A DNA stretch of 50,518 nucleotides, from contig VKHL01000184.1 in NCBI GenBank assembly GCA_015146655.1, forward strand, positions 1 through 50,518, read 5' to 3'. The first letter of the stretch is position 1, and each line of letters starts with the position of its first letter. The notes below the pieces were generated by a model. It had not been told where the DNA came from. It saw only the letters and a program-made list of their open reading frames with translations, and did not search any database. Shown piece by piece: positions 20,447 to 30,990 of the stretch. This stretch comes from Ochromonas danica (Eukaryota > Sar > Chrysophyceae > Chromulinales > Chromulinaceae). The position numbers were made by a program, and so were the translations under genes.

Positions 20447-22649
20447 TTAAGGCAAAGGGCCAACGCAATCTTCCATCATGTCGTTATCTGGAGCTACTTG
20501 ATAACGAAAGCTCCTCGGATGTTGCTTGCTTTGGTAGTCATATGTCGGATGATTCTTTACTTGACAATCAATCGATTCAGATGAGATGTTGAAAATAGAA
20601 TTTCTGTCATACGCAACATAGACAGAAGTTGTTGCATTTCGCTCTTCTTCGCGTTGTGGTAAATATGGCGCAGACTTCGTATCATCCTCTGGTATGTAGT
20701 CTCGATAGCTATTCTCATCCTTCTTCAACTTGCTTTTCTTTACCACTGCCATGCTTGTTGATGACAGATTGGCAGTAAATGACATTTGCTTTCGGATTCG
20801 AAACATTCGAGACATATACGCTACCGCACCACTCAATCCTACCAAGCATCCACGCTGGATATGGTTATCAGAGGGCGACGGAGATAGAGTTGGGGTGTTC
20901 ATAGCATTGGATGAAGGCAGTGTTCGTTGCTTGCGCCGCCGCCGGGTGACATTGGCTAATATTGCATTATCAATCACATAGCACACAAATAAGATCTACA
21001 TCAACAAAGTGGAGCAAGTGATGGCGGGGAATTCTCTTACCATTGATAACATACGCTTGAAACATGACCTTCTGCTCCTGCAAGGAGAATACTTGTCTTG
21101 AGTTTACTTGCCAGAAGTACCAAACAGTCAGAAAGACGAGATATATCGCGAAAAGTACAATCATTACAGCGAACAGAGGAAAAAAGACCAAAATAGCTCC
21201 AACATAGCTTACAAATATTGTTAAGCTGTAGTACACCACATTGGTGCCCAGGGGTTGAGTGAACATACACGGCAATGAAGAAAGGTGCTTCCGAAACCTC
21301 AAAAAGGACACCAACATAACTACATCAATAAATAAGCCAGCTATATGACCAAGACCAGATAACGCCCATAACACTCTCTCATCAAACAAATCAGATACAC
21401 AGAGCAAACCAAACGCTAATCCTGCTCCCACTAACAATGCCATGTAGGGAATCTGATCAGGGCCATGTGAATAGCGAAGCACATTGAGAGAGAGACCACT
21501 CTCAGCCATGGAGCGCATTTGAATGCTATAGACATATGTTACCGCTGATGTACTAGCGATGCAAGCTGGAATGCCAAACAACTTGGCCGCTGTCCGAGTA
21601 ACGTGCAAACCGCTGGCATAACCATAAGACAAGGCATTTGCCTCAGGGGGAGCGAAGTAGGAGATCCCAGGAGCATTGCAAGTCACAACGACTGCCAACA
21701 GCATTGCATTGATTGCCGCAATCCCGAAGGACCAAAGAAAAGAACGCGGAATAGTCTTCCTGGGCTGTGATGATGTGATAGGAGATAAATACATTAAGTA
21801 CAGTGGAATTATATAGACAGAGAGATAGCAAGAATCACCTTACCTCACAGGCATCACCACAAGCCATTGGTAGAATTGTTAAAACATCGAACATGACCAT
21901 TGGAGTACCAAGATGTTTGAACCAAAGGGTAACATTGAAATCACCATCTAGCATCCCTCCACCATAGCGTTTGCAATCCATACAAGGGATGGTAACTACA
22001 TAGTAGATGCAGAACGTAAGGATCACAATAACCATCATAACGATATTGCTTCTCCAAAAGTGTTTTACTCGGAAGATGTTTACCATCGAGATCCACATCA
22101 ACAACAACATCCAGAAGAGAAGTGCATAATGTCGTGATATTCCTAACCATGCTGTGATATCTTGGCCTGCATGAAGTAATAGGGAAGCAATGTAGAAGAT
22201 GCTAAACATCATCTCAGAACATGCTACGAGGTAGGCGAAGTACGGGCCCATTGTCACCCGCACAATACCATATAGACCTCCACCAAAGGGAAGGGCAGAG
22301 GACATCTCTGCAATACAGAGGATAGTGGAGAGATACGCGGAAATGCAGAGGACGACAGCCAAGAGACTTTCAATGGATCCCATCACCAACCCAGTGTTCC
22401 AATAATAGAAGTGACACCCTGACACCAAGGCTAACCCTATGACAAAAAAAGAAAAGACAAAAGGGACAACGCACTTCGTGACCTAAAGGCATGGACAGAA
22501 AGAGAGAGAGAGAGAGAAAGGCAGAGAGAGACTGTTGACTCACCAAGCAGAGTGACTTCCCACTGTGACCTCGTACCCGACAGTCTTCTTCCTTCATACA
22601 TCTTGTCACTGATAGTAGAATCATCATTTCCTTCTTCCTCTGTCATCAT
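20447..22649 (-). CDS. APC-superfamily amino-acid/polyamine permease
   Basis: Deduced exons are 22649-22544, 22436-21844, 21764-21041 and 20955-20447 (643 residues). The N-terminus is hydrophilic and acidic. It is followed by about 12 membrane spans, including the APC-type stretch EMSSALPFGGGLYGIVRVTMG at TM2-TM3. The C-terminal cytosolic tail of about 150 residues is rich in Ser, Lys and Glu. The overall plan resembles ethanolamine/amino-acid permeases. Substrate and membrane cannot be told from sequence. Introns are 80-107 nt. The gene is divergent from the SETD9-like gene, and a perfect 17-bp hairpin (22840-22878) lies in the spacer. Confidence 0.85.
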
Positions 22650-23115
22650 CACGTCACCTTTAATTTGACTTCCTTTAGCTGTTGCCACCCAACGAGCCAA
22701 TTCTGTTGCTCTCTTCGATTACGGTGAAGAAAGACATACCGCAACCAATTAACACGCAAGACCACAATATGAATATACGCGTATGCTGGCTTGTGCACCA
22801 AACCAGCTTGTGGAATCTTCTTTCTCTGTGTGCAAATCTCTACTATTAATAGAAGTAGTTCACTTCTATTAATAGTAGTAGCCATCATGAAGGCAACAAA
22901 GGGGTAACAAAGTCAAGATAAGCATAAAGAACCGGGCCTATTTTTAACAGTTGAGGTGTCATTGTGTCGCCAAAAGGGCCAGATAGCTAGACAGCCAAAG
23001 CTCCAGTCTGCGGCGACGGGACCTCTGCTGCCATCCTTCGACTTGATTGATTGAGGAGAACATTCTGCACGAGATAGTAATAGCTTGGGTTAGAAGATTG
23101 AGTGACTGACTGATC
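22650..23115. promoter_or_regulatory. divergent intergenic region, permease / SETD9-like
   Basis: 466 bp shared by the two 5' ends. It contains the hairpin 22840-22878. No other element is recognised. Confidence 0.5.
22840..22878. repeat. perfect 17-bp hairpin
   Basis: CTACTATTAATAGAAGT at 22840-22856 is exactly complementary to 22862-22878, with a 5-nt loop. It lies in a divergent promoter spacer. Confidence 0.9.
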
Positions 23116-24202
23116 ATGAAGAAAAGCTTTGAGAAGTTCTTTGGTGGCCGAAGTGCTGTTGGTAAAATAGTGAAGACACTAACTGATAAGAATAGTTATC
23201 ACTACCTTGACCTCTACAGGTAGGCTTCAAACTACGATGATAGACTAAGGTATTAGTGAAGTAGGCTCACCTACTTGATTGCTTGGTAACAATAGATCCT
23301 CCTTGGCATTGAAAGGATATGACTTTGCCTATCAACATAAGTTAGAATCAATTACCCCTGAAATAGTTGATGGTTTTCATTCTGAATTAGAACGACTTTC
23401 ACAAGATCAACTTGCTTACTATGTACAAGAATGTGTTCATCGACAAGTCAAAGTCATCTTTGCTCGATTACATAAACAATTAGAAAACAAACCAAAAAGT
23501 CGATTAGAAATGTTGAAAATACAAGAATCAAACAAATCAAACGAAGAAGCAGTTGATCGTTATGCACTACCTTTCAAACTTGAATGCAAAGAATCAAAGA
23601 TTCCTAATGCTGGCCAAGGAGTCTTTATTCGTGCTATGGATAAGTCTCAACCTATCATCCCACCTGGAACTGTTGTGGCGCTCTATCCTGGTTTAGTACA
23701 TTTACGTGAACATTTACGAGATCGTAATTATCTCATGTCTTTGTTACCTGATCCTGATCTTCTTCTTATGACTCGTATTGATCAAACTATTATTGATGGA
23801 CGTACAGCGGATAAATGTTATCCTAATCCTTATGCTTTAGGTCATAAGATTAATCATTGTGGCAAGAATCGACCTAATGTCTTACAAGTCCCTTTTGACT
23901 TCAGAGAAGATCTTATCTTTGATGGCAATAGTTTTCCTGTTCCCTTACGCTATCTCATTCCTAATGGTTTTGCTAAACCTCCTTCTATGATTGGCAAACT
24001 GGAGCTTGCCACTGTTCATATGAAATCAATGGTCTTCATCGCTACTGCACCATTGGAGGATAATGACGAACTGATTATGGATTATCGCCTCAATCCTCGT
24101 ATGGAAAACCTCCCCAGCTGGTATGAAAGTTATAATACTGAGGAAGCTAAGATGCGATGGACTGATGACGAGGATTCGTCAAAGGAGGAAGAGGAGAAGT
24201 AG
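23116..24202 (+). CDS. SETD9: SETD9-like SET-domain protein
   Basis: Exons 23116-23219 and 23296-24202 (76-nt intron) give 336 residues. After a short basic N-terminus and a helical block there is an atypical SET domain. NAGQGVFIRA, then GTVVALYPGLVH, TIIDGR, NPYALGHKINHCGKNRPNV, PLRYLIPNG and MVFIATAPLEDNDELIMDYR match the order of animal SETD9: GKGVF, YPGTVY, LIDG, NPLAVGQYVNNCSN, YLPN, then the GEEL/Y end. The INHC motif stands for the usual NHS/NHxC AdoMet/lysine pocket. It is presumably a protein lysine methyltransferase. The substrate is unknown. The C-terminus is acidic. Confidence 0.75.
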
Positions 24203-24672
24203 ATTAGATCTAGAGGAGAGGATTCTAGATTAGAAGTAGTGTCTGTTGTCTCATAGGTAGGAATCTGCGACTACTACAAAGCTATGCTGAGTTGAAGTCT
24301 ATGGATTAGGTTATAGGTTTGAGAGAGTAAGATAATAAGAGACAGATGGTAGTTAGCAAGGACATGTTATGAAGTGTTATCACCAACGATTATATCGCGC
24401 ATTCCCTCCAAAGGTGTTAGACTACTGGAACAAATTTCAATTGTCCTGAAAGTCAGAAAGGTGTTGCTGATTGGAATAACGAAATCACTAACTTCAGGGC
24501 GATACTTTGGAACCAAGATCATTATTTATGGAGTATGGTATACTACAAGTAGTATATTAGAAAGATGTGTGAAAGAAAAAGACCTGACTCAACACGGAAT
24601 AGTACGATCAAATCAGATGATCTAAACAACAATATTTTAATCTTAGGGATTTCTTATACGAGCATAGGTACA
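24203..24672. other. intergenic, convergent gene ends
   Basis: A 470-bp spacer between SETD9-like (+) and RsmH (-). I see no gene or structured repeat here. Confidence 0.5.
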
Positions 24673-26016
24673 TTATGGTTGCTGGATGGATGGAGATTGG
24701 TTTTTCTCAGCCATTCTGCGAGCCTGCTTGGCTCCAATATGTTTCTGATGACGATGTGGAGTCTCTAAAGGTTTGGAAGGGTCAATCTTCTCAGCAACAC
24801 GGAGCTTTGCACTACGCGATCGACTATTTCTCTCTATTTCTTGCGGACTTGGTCCAAGAGGCTTCTTTTCTACCAAGCGCCACACCTGACCAGCATCTTC
24901 GAGTTGAACTTGAGATGGCTTGGCCATTAATCGCCTTGCGACATTTGAGAAGGCATCGAAGTCATGATCTTCTCCTCTAACTTGACCTGTTTTCATCAAA
25001 CTTTTCACGCGGCGATCTTCCAAAGAGTGATAGGACAACACAACCAATCGTCCTCCAGGACGAAGACAGAGTTGAACTGTTTGCAAAGCTTCTTCCAGTG
25101 CATTGATCTCATCGTTTACAACTATTCTCAAAGCTTGAAAACATTTCGCCAAAGTCTTTGGACGATCATTGAATGAAACTTGCCGTCCAATCACTTGTTG
25201 TAATTGGTCAGTTGTCTCATAGGGTCTGCCGGCGGTGATAGCTCTAGCCAACCGTCTGGATCTTGTTTCTTCACCATAGTAGTACAGAACATTAGCAATA
25301 TCCTCTTCTGACCATTCATTTACTATAGTGGCAGCTGTTAATTTTGCACTAGTTGGTGCAGGTCCAGCATAAATACGATCAATCATATTCCCTTTATGCA
25401 TGCGCATGTCTAATGGTCCATCCCCTCCAAAGGAGAAACCTCGACTAGCAGCATCAATTTGATAGGAAGAAATGCCAAGATCCATCAGTACACCATCCAC
25501 CAAGTGGTCTTGTTGCTGTGCAAGGGTACTATTGGCAACCACTTGACAAATAGAGCGGAAATTAGCTCTATGGATTTCTAACCGTCCATTATCTAAATAG
25601 TGTTTAAGACGTTGACTGCTCGCTTGGATAGCATCAGGATCTTGATCAATAGCTATGACTTTACCTCCTTTGTCAAGGATAGCTTCAGTATGACCTCCAC
25701 CCCCTAGGGTACAGTCTACATAGACTTGATCAGGCTCAATCTTTAAATAATGCAAACATTCATCTTTCATGACAGGGATATGATAAGAAGATCCATAGTC
25801 TTTAGAAGAATCTGCTGAGAGAGGACTATTAGGAGATGACGATGATGATAATGTAGTCATTCTCATGACCTTTCTAGCCAAAAACCCACCTTGGGGATAG
25901 CTTTGCAATATTGTTCTAATTCTTCCTATCATCTGACAAGGAGAGATAGTCATCATAAGGAGAAGAGAAATGACAAGGAAATGACTGACACTGAAGAACC
26001 GAATGATTCCTTTCAT
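24673..26016 (-). CDS. rsmH: 16S rRNA (cytosine-N4)-methyltransferase RsmH (MraW), probably plastid
   Basis: 447 residues, no intron. The signal peptide (MKGIIRFFSVSHFLVISLLL) plus a basic/Ser-rich leader to about residue 75 indicates a two-step plastid import route. The enzyme domain carries HIPVMKDECLHYL, the AdoMet site VDCTLGGGGHTEAIL and IDQDPDAI, DGVLMDLGISSYQID, RGFSFGGDGPLDMRM, VVNDEINALEEAL, and the C-terminal GRLVVLSYHSLEDRRVK and SRSAKLRVAEK. The enzyme N4-methylates C1402 (E. coli numbering) in the decoding centre of bacterial-type small-subunit rRNA. It fits the plastid group with Mfd and the riboflavin fusion. The mitochondrion is a less likely destination because of the signal peptide. 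Confidence 0.92.
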   Translation of the reverse strand: MKGIIRFFSVSHFLVISLLLMMTISPCQMIGRIRTILQSYPQGGFLARKVMRMTTLSSSSSPNSPLSADSSKDYGSSYHIPVMKDECLHYLKIEPDQVYVDCTLGGGGHTEAILDKGGKVIAIDQDPDAIQASSQRLKHYLDNGRLEIHRANFRSICQVVANSTLAQQQDHLVDGVLMDLGISSYQIDAASRGFSFGGDGPLDMRMHKGNMIDRIYAGPAPTSAKLTAATIVNEWSEEDIANVLYYYGEETRSRRLARAITAGRPYETTDQLQQVIGRQVSFNDRPKTLAKCFQALRIVVNDEINALEEALQTVQLCLRPGGRLVVLSYHSLEDRRVKSLMKTGQVRGEDHDFDAFSNVARRLMAKPSQVQLEDAGQVWRLVEKKPLGPSPQEIERNSRSRSAKLRVAEKIDPSKPLETPHRHQKHIGAKQARRMAEKNQSPSIQQP

Positions 26017-26248
26017 TCACATCCATCAAACTGATGATGATGAGCAAAACCAACACAGCAAGAAACCAAAGCAACAACTGAATTAAGGTATTTCATAAAA
26101 AGTCGTCCCGGAAGTGGTCGTTGGGTGTGTGTGGGTGAGTTGGGCAACAGTGGGAAAAGAAGATTTTGATTGCCAACAGCTACGTTTCGAGTAGTGTATA
26201 TATATATATATATCATATACTACATTGATTTGTTTCAAGAGTAACTCT
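26017..26248. promoter_or_regulatory. divergent spacer, RsmH / Rab-like GTPase
   Basis: 232 bp between two divergent starts. It includes a (TA)n tract at about 26197-26213. Confidence 0.5.
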
Positions 26249-27130
26249 ATGAATCCTTCTAATAGTACTACTGCTATTTCTTCTTCTTCTTCTTCGGGTG
26301 GTGGAGCTTGTGAGAAAGCATTAATAAAAATTATTGTTTTGGGTTGTTCAAATGTGGGCAAGACGTCTATCATGGAGAGGTGAGTAAGCGATCGATTGAG
26401 TGTTAGAGATAATGAGCGTTTGTGTCAGTGAGTGAGCTCATAGATATGTTGTTGCTCCTTAGTATGTGTATCTACCGCCCATCTCATAGAGATCACATCT
26501 CATACTCCACTAATAAATCCTTCCTTTCTATCCTTCCTCCTTAGGTTTGCAACGGGTAAATTTACTGGTATGCGTCGTCCAACAGTAGGATCAGATTTTC
26601 TCTCCAAGAAAGTCGTGATTCATGATGTTGAAGTCTCTTTACAAATCTGGGATACTGCAGGACAAGAAAGATTCCATCAAGGTAGTATAGGCAGTCCGTT
26701 CTTTCGTGGTGCTCATGGGGCACTCTTGGTTTATGATGTCAATGATGAGCGTTCTATGGAACAGATTAGTCAATGGAGAGATGAATGTATTAGTCGACAG
26801 GATAATGTAGACTTCTTTCCTATTGTGGTTATAGGCAATAAGATTGATGTTCGAGAACAAATGGCAGAGTCAGAGCGTGTTGATACAAATCCTATCCTCG
26901 CTTGGTGTCGTGATAACTCCTATGGCCATATTGAAACTAGTGCAAAAGATGGAAATAATATTGAGGCTGCTATGTTGGCAATCACAGCCTTAGCCTTAGA
27001 GTCTCTTAGAAATAAGAACCGCACAGGTGGAGGCAGTGGGGCGTCTTCTATGGGCGAAGGCAGCCAGCGAGGCTTGAAATTGGACGAGAAATATTCGCCC
27101 AAGCGGAGTAGTTGTCTGAGCTGTAGCTGA
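26249..27130 (+). CDS. Rab-like small GTPase
   Basis: Exons 26249-26379 and 26545-27130 give 238 residues. It has all G motifs: G1 GCSNVGKTS, switch I TVGSDF, G3 WDTAGQE, G4 GNKID and G5 ETSAK. The C-terminus ends SSCLSCS, two Cys that could be prenylated, although it is not a standard CC, CXC or CAAX end. FATGKFTGMRRPTVGSDF and the NILAW-like segment (NPILAWCRD) are closest in style to Rab7. The N-terminus has a Ser-rich extension. The inferred role is membrane trafficking. Confidence 0.9.
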
Positions 27131-27493
27131 AGTCCCTCTTCCGTGTGAGTTCATTCTAGTGGAATCATGTGGTGTTGCTATTGATGGGAAGATGAGATTT
27201 GCTATTAGGTATCTTCCATCATCTATTTTGATTCAGTCCCATCCTCTATCAGTCGGTCACAGTTAGTTTCAATCACAGTGAGAGACAGGTAGTGGAGAAG
27301 AGTCAAACGCCCTCCCTGTCTGTTAGGTTGTGAGTCATGACAAGGGGATGTATGTACACTGTAAAATACACCTTCCCTTCGCTTCGTCTTGATGTGGTTT
27401 TGCTTCTCCAGAAAATAGAAGAATAGATGCTCATCACGACAACAGCAAGATCACTTCTTTTCATTATTTGTGGTTCATACAGCACAGTCTCTA
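27131..27493. other. intergenic, convergent gene ends
   Basis: A 363-bp spacer between the GTPase (+) and the TCAIM-like gene (-). No gene or structured repeat is recognised. Confidence 0.5.
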
Positions 27494-28081
27494 TTAAAGA
27501 TTATTCAAATTGTCTTCAATGCCTGATTCAGGCAAGGGGAAGTATTCCTTGTTCCAAACAAACTTCCCTCCTTCACTCAGACCTGTAGAGGCAAAGAAGA
27601 CTTCAAAGGATTGAGTCAATTGCTTCTGACAATCGCCACCTGCTGTTCGAATAGAAAGCGTGTGTTCTTCATAAACTCCAGAGACAGGATGCTTTAAATG
27701 GAAAGGAATATCTTGAATTGTACGAGGAGGATATTCGTTGGGCACTTTAATAGAAGAAAGAACACCATTCAGCAATTGCATAGACATGTCATTAACACGG
27801 GAGAGTTCTGGATGAGAATGACGTAAAAGATCTGGATGACCACGTTTATAGAGTTGTCGTAATAGAAGAGCAAAGTCAGCTGGTTGTTGTGATTGTGCTG
27901 GCTCTTCTTCACTAGTGGTGGTTCTACTCTGTTGTTGTTGACGTGTTTCCATGATTTTTGCACGTTGTCTTTTCTTGAAAGCACTTAACATACGATAAGA
28001 TTGATGTTGATAGGGTTGAGATCGGACAAAGAAGATATTTGGTGAAGAAATCTCACCCATCTTTATGATGGTCTTGAACAT
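27494..28081 (-). CDS. DUF4460 / TCAIM-like protein, possibly mitochondrial
   Basis: 195 residues, single exon. The N-terminus is basic and Ser-poor, with a possible presequence (MFKTIIKMGEISSPNIFFVR). A Gln/Glu-rich linker follows. The segment FALLLRQLYKRGHPDLLRHS, then NDMSMQLLNGVLSSIK, resembles the start of the J-like DUF4460 domain of animal TCAIM (FALRPFYFAVHPDFFGQHP). The later FHLKHP...LSIRTAGGDCQKQL segment fits its second half. Animal TCAIM is mitochondrial. The function here is unknown. The gene is divergent from the ankyrin gene at 28492. Confidence 0.55.
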   Translation of the reverse strand: MFKTIIKMGEISSPNIFFVRSQPYQHQSYRMLSAFKKRQRAKIMETRQQQQSRTTTSEEEPAQSQQPADFALLLRQLYKRGHPDLLRHSHPELSRVNDMSMQLLNGVLSSIKVPNEYPPRTIQDIPFHLKHPVSGVYEEHTLSIRTAGGDCQKQLTQSFEVFFASTGLSEGGKFVWNKEYFPLPESGIEDNLNNL

Positions 28082-28491
28082 CTTTCTCTATTATCAGGAA
28101 CAATGCCAAGTCTAATAAACAGATCGTGATTTGATTGACTGCGTCCAATGGTCATGATGTCATGATGACGCCCCTGTTGGCAACCTCGACATCTCGAAAC
28201 CTCGATATTCTTCCCCCCTCTTGAGCACACCGGAGAGTTCCGGTGTAGATCTCTCTCAGGCTGAGCGCCGCTCATCTCTCTCATCAGAGAGATTGAGCGC
28301 CGCTCATCTCTGTTCCTCATCATCTTGCTTCTCTCAAGAGAACCCTCCTGGTCCTGCTTCGCACAGTATCTTCTGCTGCAATCTGGGAAGAAATAAGAGA
28401 AACAAAACGTCTTCACAATCATAATCAAAACAGAGACGATATAAGTATTGAAACAGTTAGTTGATCATCTCGTAGAAGAAGAAGCGACGTG
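28082..28491. promoter_or_regulatory. divergent spacer with a cluster of stem-loops
   Basis: 410 bp between two divergent starts. It contains consecutive small perfect or near-perfect stem-loops at 28227-28305 (reported separately). No gene is seen. Confidence 0.5.
28227..28305. repeat. cluster of four short stem-loops
   Basis: ACACCGGA/TCCGGTGT (28227-28246, loop GAGT); GAGCG-c-CGCTC (28263-28273); ATCTCTCT/AGAGAGAT (28274-28293, loop CATC); and a second GAGCGcCGCTC (28295-28305). TGAGCGCCGCTCATCTCT is therefore a direct repeat with a hairpin between its copies. Confidence 0.8.
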
Positions 28492-29530
28492 ATGGCGAAA
28501 GAAGATACTGAAGAGCAAGAAGTGAGAAAAGAAGAAGAAGAAGACGAAGAAGAAGAAGACGAAGAAGAAGAAGACGAAGAAGAAGACCAAGTAGGAGAAA
28601 GAGAAGATTATTATGAAGAAACACCAGATGATATTTCAGAACTAATGGAGAAATGCAAAGAGCGATTAAATGTGATAGATGATATGTGGGTATTGAAATT
28701 GGCGATGGGTCAAGTCAGTCTGGACGTTGTCAAAGCTGTTGTTGAAATCATGGGCAAGGTGGTTATTAACGTTGGTGATGGACTCACTTTGCTTCATCTT
28801 GGCGCTCAGTTTGGTCGTTGTGACTGGATTGAGTACTTGGCAGGGGAAGCGCATCATCCCCTTGAGGTACAGTATTATAACTCACACTCTATCTCTGCAA
28901 CTCTTTCCACTGACCTAATGGAAACAATATAACTACATGTTTCGATTTCACTGACTGATTAACTTTGTTGCATTTGTATTATTCCTCTGAGTAGTTAAAA
29001 ACGATGACAGGAGAGACTCCTCTTGATCAGGCATCATGGAAAGGTTACATAAACGCATCTATGCTCTTAATCAAGTAAGCATTAAACCCTACCTCGTAAC
29101 CTTCAGCTAAATCCTGCTTTGGACTTACTTCCTTGCGAATAGATATGGTGCTGATGTGGATTGCCAGACCAAAGGAGGCTATACCCCCTTACATCGCTGT
29201 GCTTTCTATAATCATCCTCGTCTCGCCAGCTTGCTTTGCCTCGCTGGAGCAGATCGAACATTACGTGATAAAAAGGGTGACAGAGCGTATGATGTGGCTG
29301 TGGCCCGGGGCCATGACGAAGTGGCGAAACTTCTCGTACCTCTTATTTCGCCTGATGGGGTGGATCTTAGTGGCATCATATATGCCAGGAATAATCCAAA
29401 GCATCCCAACTACCGTCCTGAAAGTAGAGACGCTCTACTACAGTTGTTCATGCTAGAAACAGCTTTTGAAAATGCTGAGGAAGAGGGTGACGACGGAGAA
29501 GAGGATGGAGATGGTGATGCGGAGAACTAA
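28492..29530 (+). CDS. ankyrin-repeat protein with acidic ends
   Basis: Exons 28492-28866, 28995-29074 and 29143-29530 give 280 residues. The N-terminus is almost entirely Glu/Asp. It is followed by about three ankyrin repeats: GDGLTLLHLGAQFGRCDWIEYL, then GETPLDQASWKGYINASMLLI, then GGYTPLHRCAFYNHPRLASLL, ending DRAYDVAVARGHDEVAKLL. A short non-repeat tail ends in another acidic stretch. It is probably a soluble protein-binding adaptor. No enzyme domain is present. Intron boundaries fall within repeats, unlike the one-exon-per-repeat gene at 30991. Confidence 0.85.
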
Positions 29531-29788
29531 GAGGTGGAAAACGATAACGATCAGTCTGGTCCTGCTGCGGAATCTGAAGAAGCCACCCCTAAGAAACACG
29601 TCACAACTTCTACTATAATCAAGCATTGTGTATAGTAGACTAAAGCAGCATGTGCGATATTGATATAAAGATATTATTTCCAGATTCAAGTTTTTGTTTT
29701 ATTTTTAAACACAAGACATTATCATCTTCATAATCATCACGACATTGTTGCTTGTTGCTATTGCATGACTAGAAGGGTTAGCATGAGA

Positions 29789-30655
29789 TTAGAGGAGGCG
29801 GGGATAGGCACTAAGGTTGTGTGCTATCTGATGAACTGTTGCTACAGCCAACGGAAGGGATTCTTCACGTAACATCTCTTCTTTCGTTTGTTGTTGATGC
29901 AGCCAATGATATAAATAATGTTGGAGCTCTTCTGTCGAAGCCAAAGGAGAGAACCCTCGTCTTAAGACAGCTGTTTCTAATGCAGCGCGATCCAGTTCAA
30001 AGATGCCTTCTTTGCGTAATTTGATATCATCTCGTATAATCGCGAAGGCCTCCTTTTGGATCTTTCTTGCAAGATAAGATTTAGGTAAGATACGAAATGC
30101 AAAATCAACAGAGTAAAGCGCTTGAGATCGTGCAAGCAAGTCAATCTGTGGATGATCAGCACTACCCAAAGAGTGAGATGATGACGGTGATGATTGTGTT
30201 TTCTTGGAGGATAGAATAGCTTCCATCCACTCTTCTACTGTAACAGGATGACTTTGTTCTCCTTTTACTGCTGAAGGAGTCAATGATGATGACGAGGACG
30301 TGAGAGACTGAAGATACCTTTCAGCTGCTAGCTTTCGTTCATCAAATTCATTTTCCAAGAATTCTATCTTTTGCTCTTCTGTCCAAAAGTGATGAGTTAG
30401 CACTTGACGAGGATAAGCCATGGCGACAGCAATTGGCAATAGACCAATAAGCGGCGGTGCTTGAAGAACAATAAAACCACCCACTTTCTTTAAGGAAGAG
30501 AGAGTAGTTCGTATTAATTCTTCTTGATCACGTGTACGATCTTCTACTTCAGTTGATTGTAAGAGCTTAACAGTTTTAATCGTATCTCGGAAAAGCTGCC
30601 GGACGCCTCTAGGAACGACTCGAAGAGAAGTATGAATACGTTCAATAGTTGTCAT
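29789..30655 (-). CDS. LETM1-domain protein
   Basis: 288 residues, single exon. The start is the ATG at 30655. RTTLSSLKKVGGFIVLQAPPLIGLLPIAVAMAYP is the hydrophobic segment and flanking helices of the LETM1 domain (usually a single inner-mitochondrial-membrane anchor, then a ribosome-binding-like region). The C-terminal half is helical, with the local order LYSVDFAFRILPKSYLARKIQKEAFAIIRDD, then LRRGFSPLASTEELQHYLYHWL, which matches the SAP-like end of the LETM1 domain. It lacks the coiled coil and EF-hand of LETM1 itself, so it is closer in size to LETMD1. The inferred role is mitochondrial ion or ribosome handling. Confidence 0.7.
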   Translation of the reverse strand: MTTIERIHTSLRVVPRGVRQLFRDTIKTVKLLQSTEVEDRTRDQEELIRTTLSSLKKVGGFIVLQAPPLIGLLPIAVAMAYPRQVLTHHFWTEEQKIEFLENEFDERKLAAERYLQSLTSSSSSLTPSAVKGEQSHPVTVEEWMEAILSSKKTQSSPSSSHSLGSADHPQIDLLARSQALYSVDFAFRILPKSYLARKIQKEAFAIIRDDIKLRKEGIFELDRAALETAVLRRGFSPLASTEELQHYLYHWLHQQQTKEEMLREESLPLAVATVHQIAHNLSAYPRLL

Positions 30656-30990
30656 ATGAGAGGATATGATGATCAAGTAGTATTAGTCGTTGTTTTCGCT
30701 TCACAGAGTGTATCAATAATTGGAGGACAGCAGCTTTAGACGAGTCCTTCTTCTACAGTGACGTAAAATAGATCACAGGGTAGAAAATCTATTGGATATG
30801 TAGTAGTAATGGCAGTCTATCGAGCGACGAAGGAAAGGGCGGGATGCCAAAACCAAAACACCAAAACCCGGAAACCACACCAAGACAGCTATTATTTTAC
30901 CTTGTGATGGAACGATCTGTGTCAACTCAGACTTTTCTGTTTTCGTCTTCAAATCTTTGAAGAAGAAGAGTTTATTTGATTGAGAACAAT
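30656..30990. promoter_or_regulatory. divergent spacer, LETM1-like / kinase
   Basis: 335 bp. It includes an AAAACC-type repeat near 30850-30880. No gene is seen. Confidence 0.45.

Noticed and set aside
28063-28428. A 121-codon minus-strand frame overlapping the stem-loop cluster.
   Set aside because: Its composition follows the hairpin repeats and it overlaps the start of the better-supported TCAIM-like gene.
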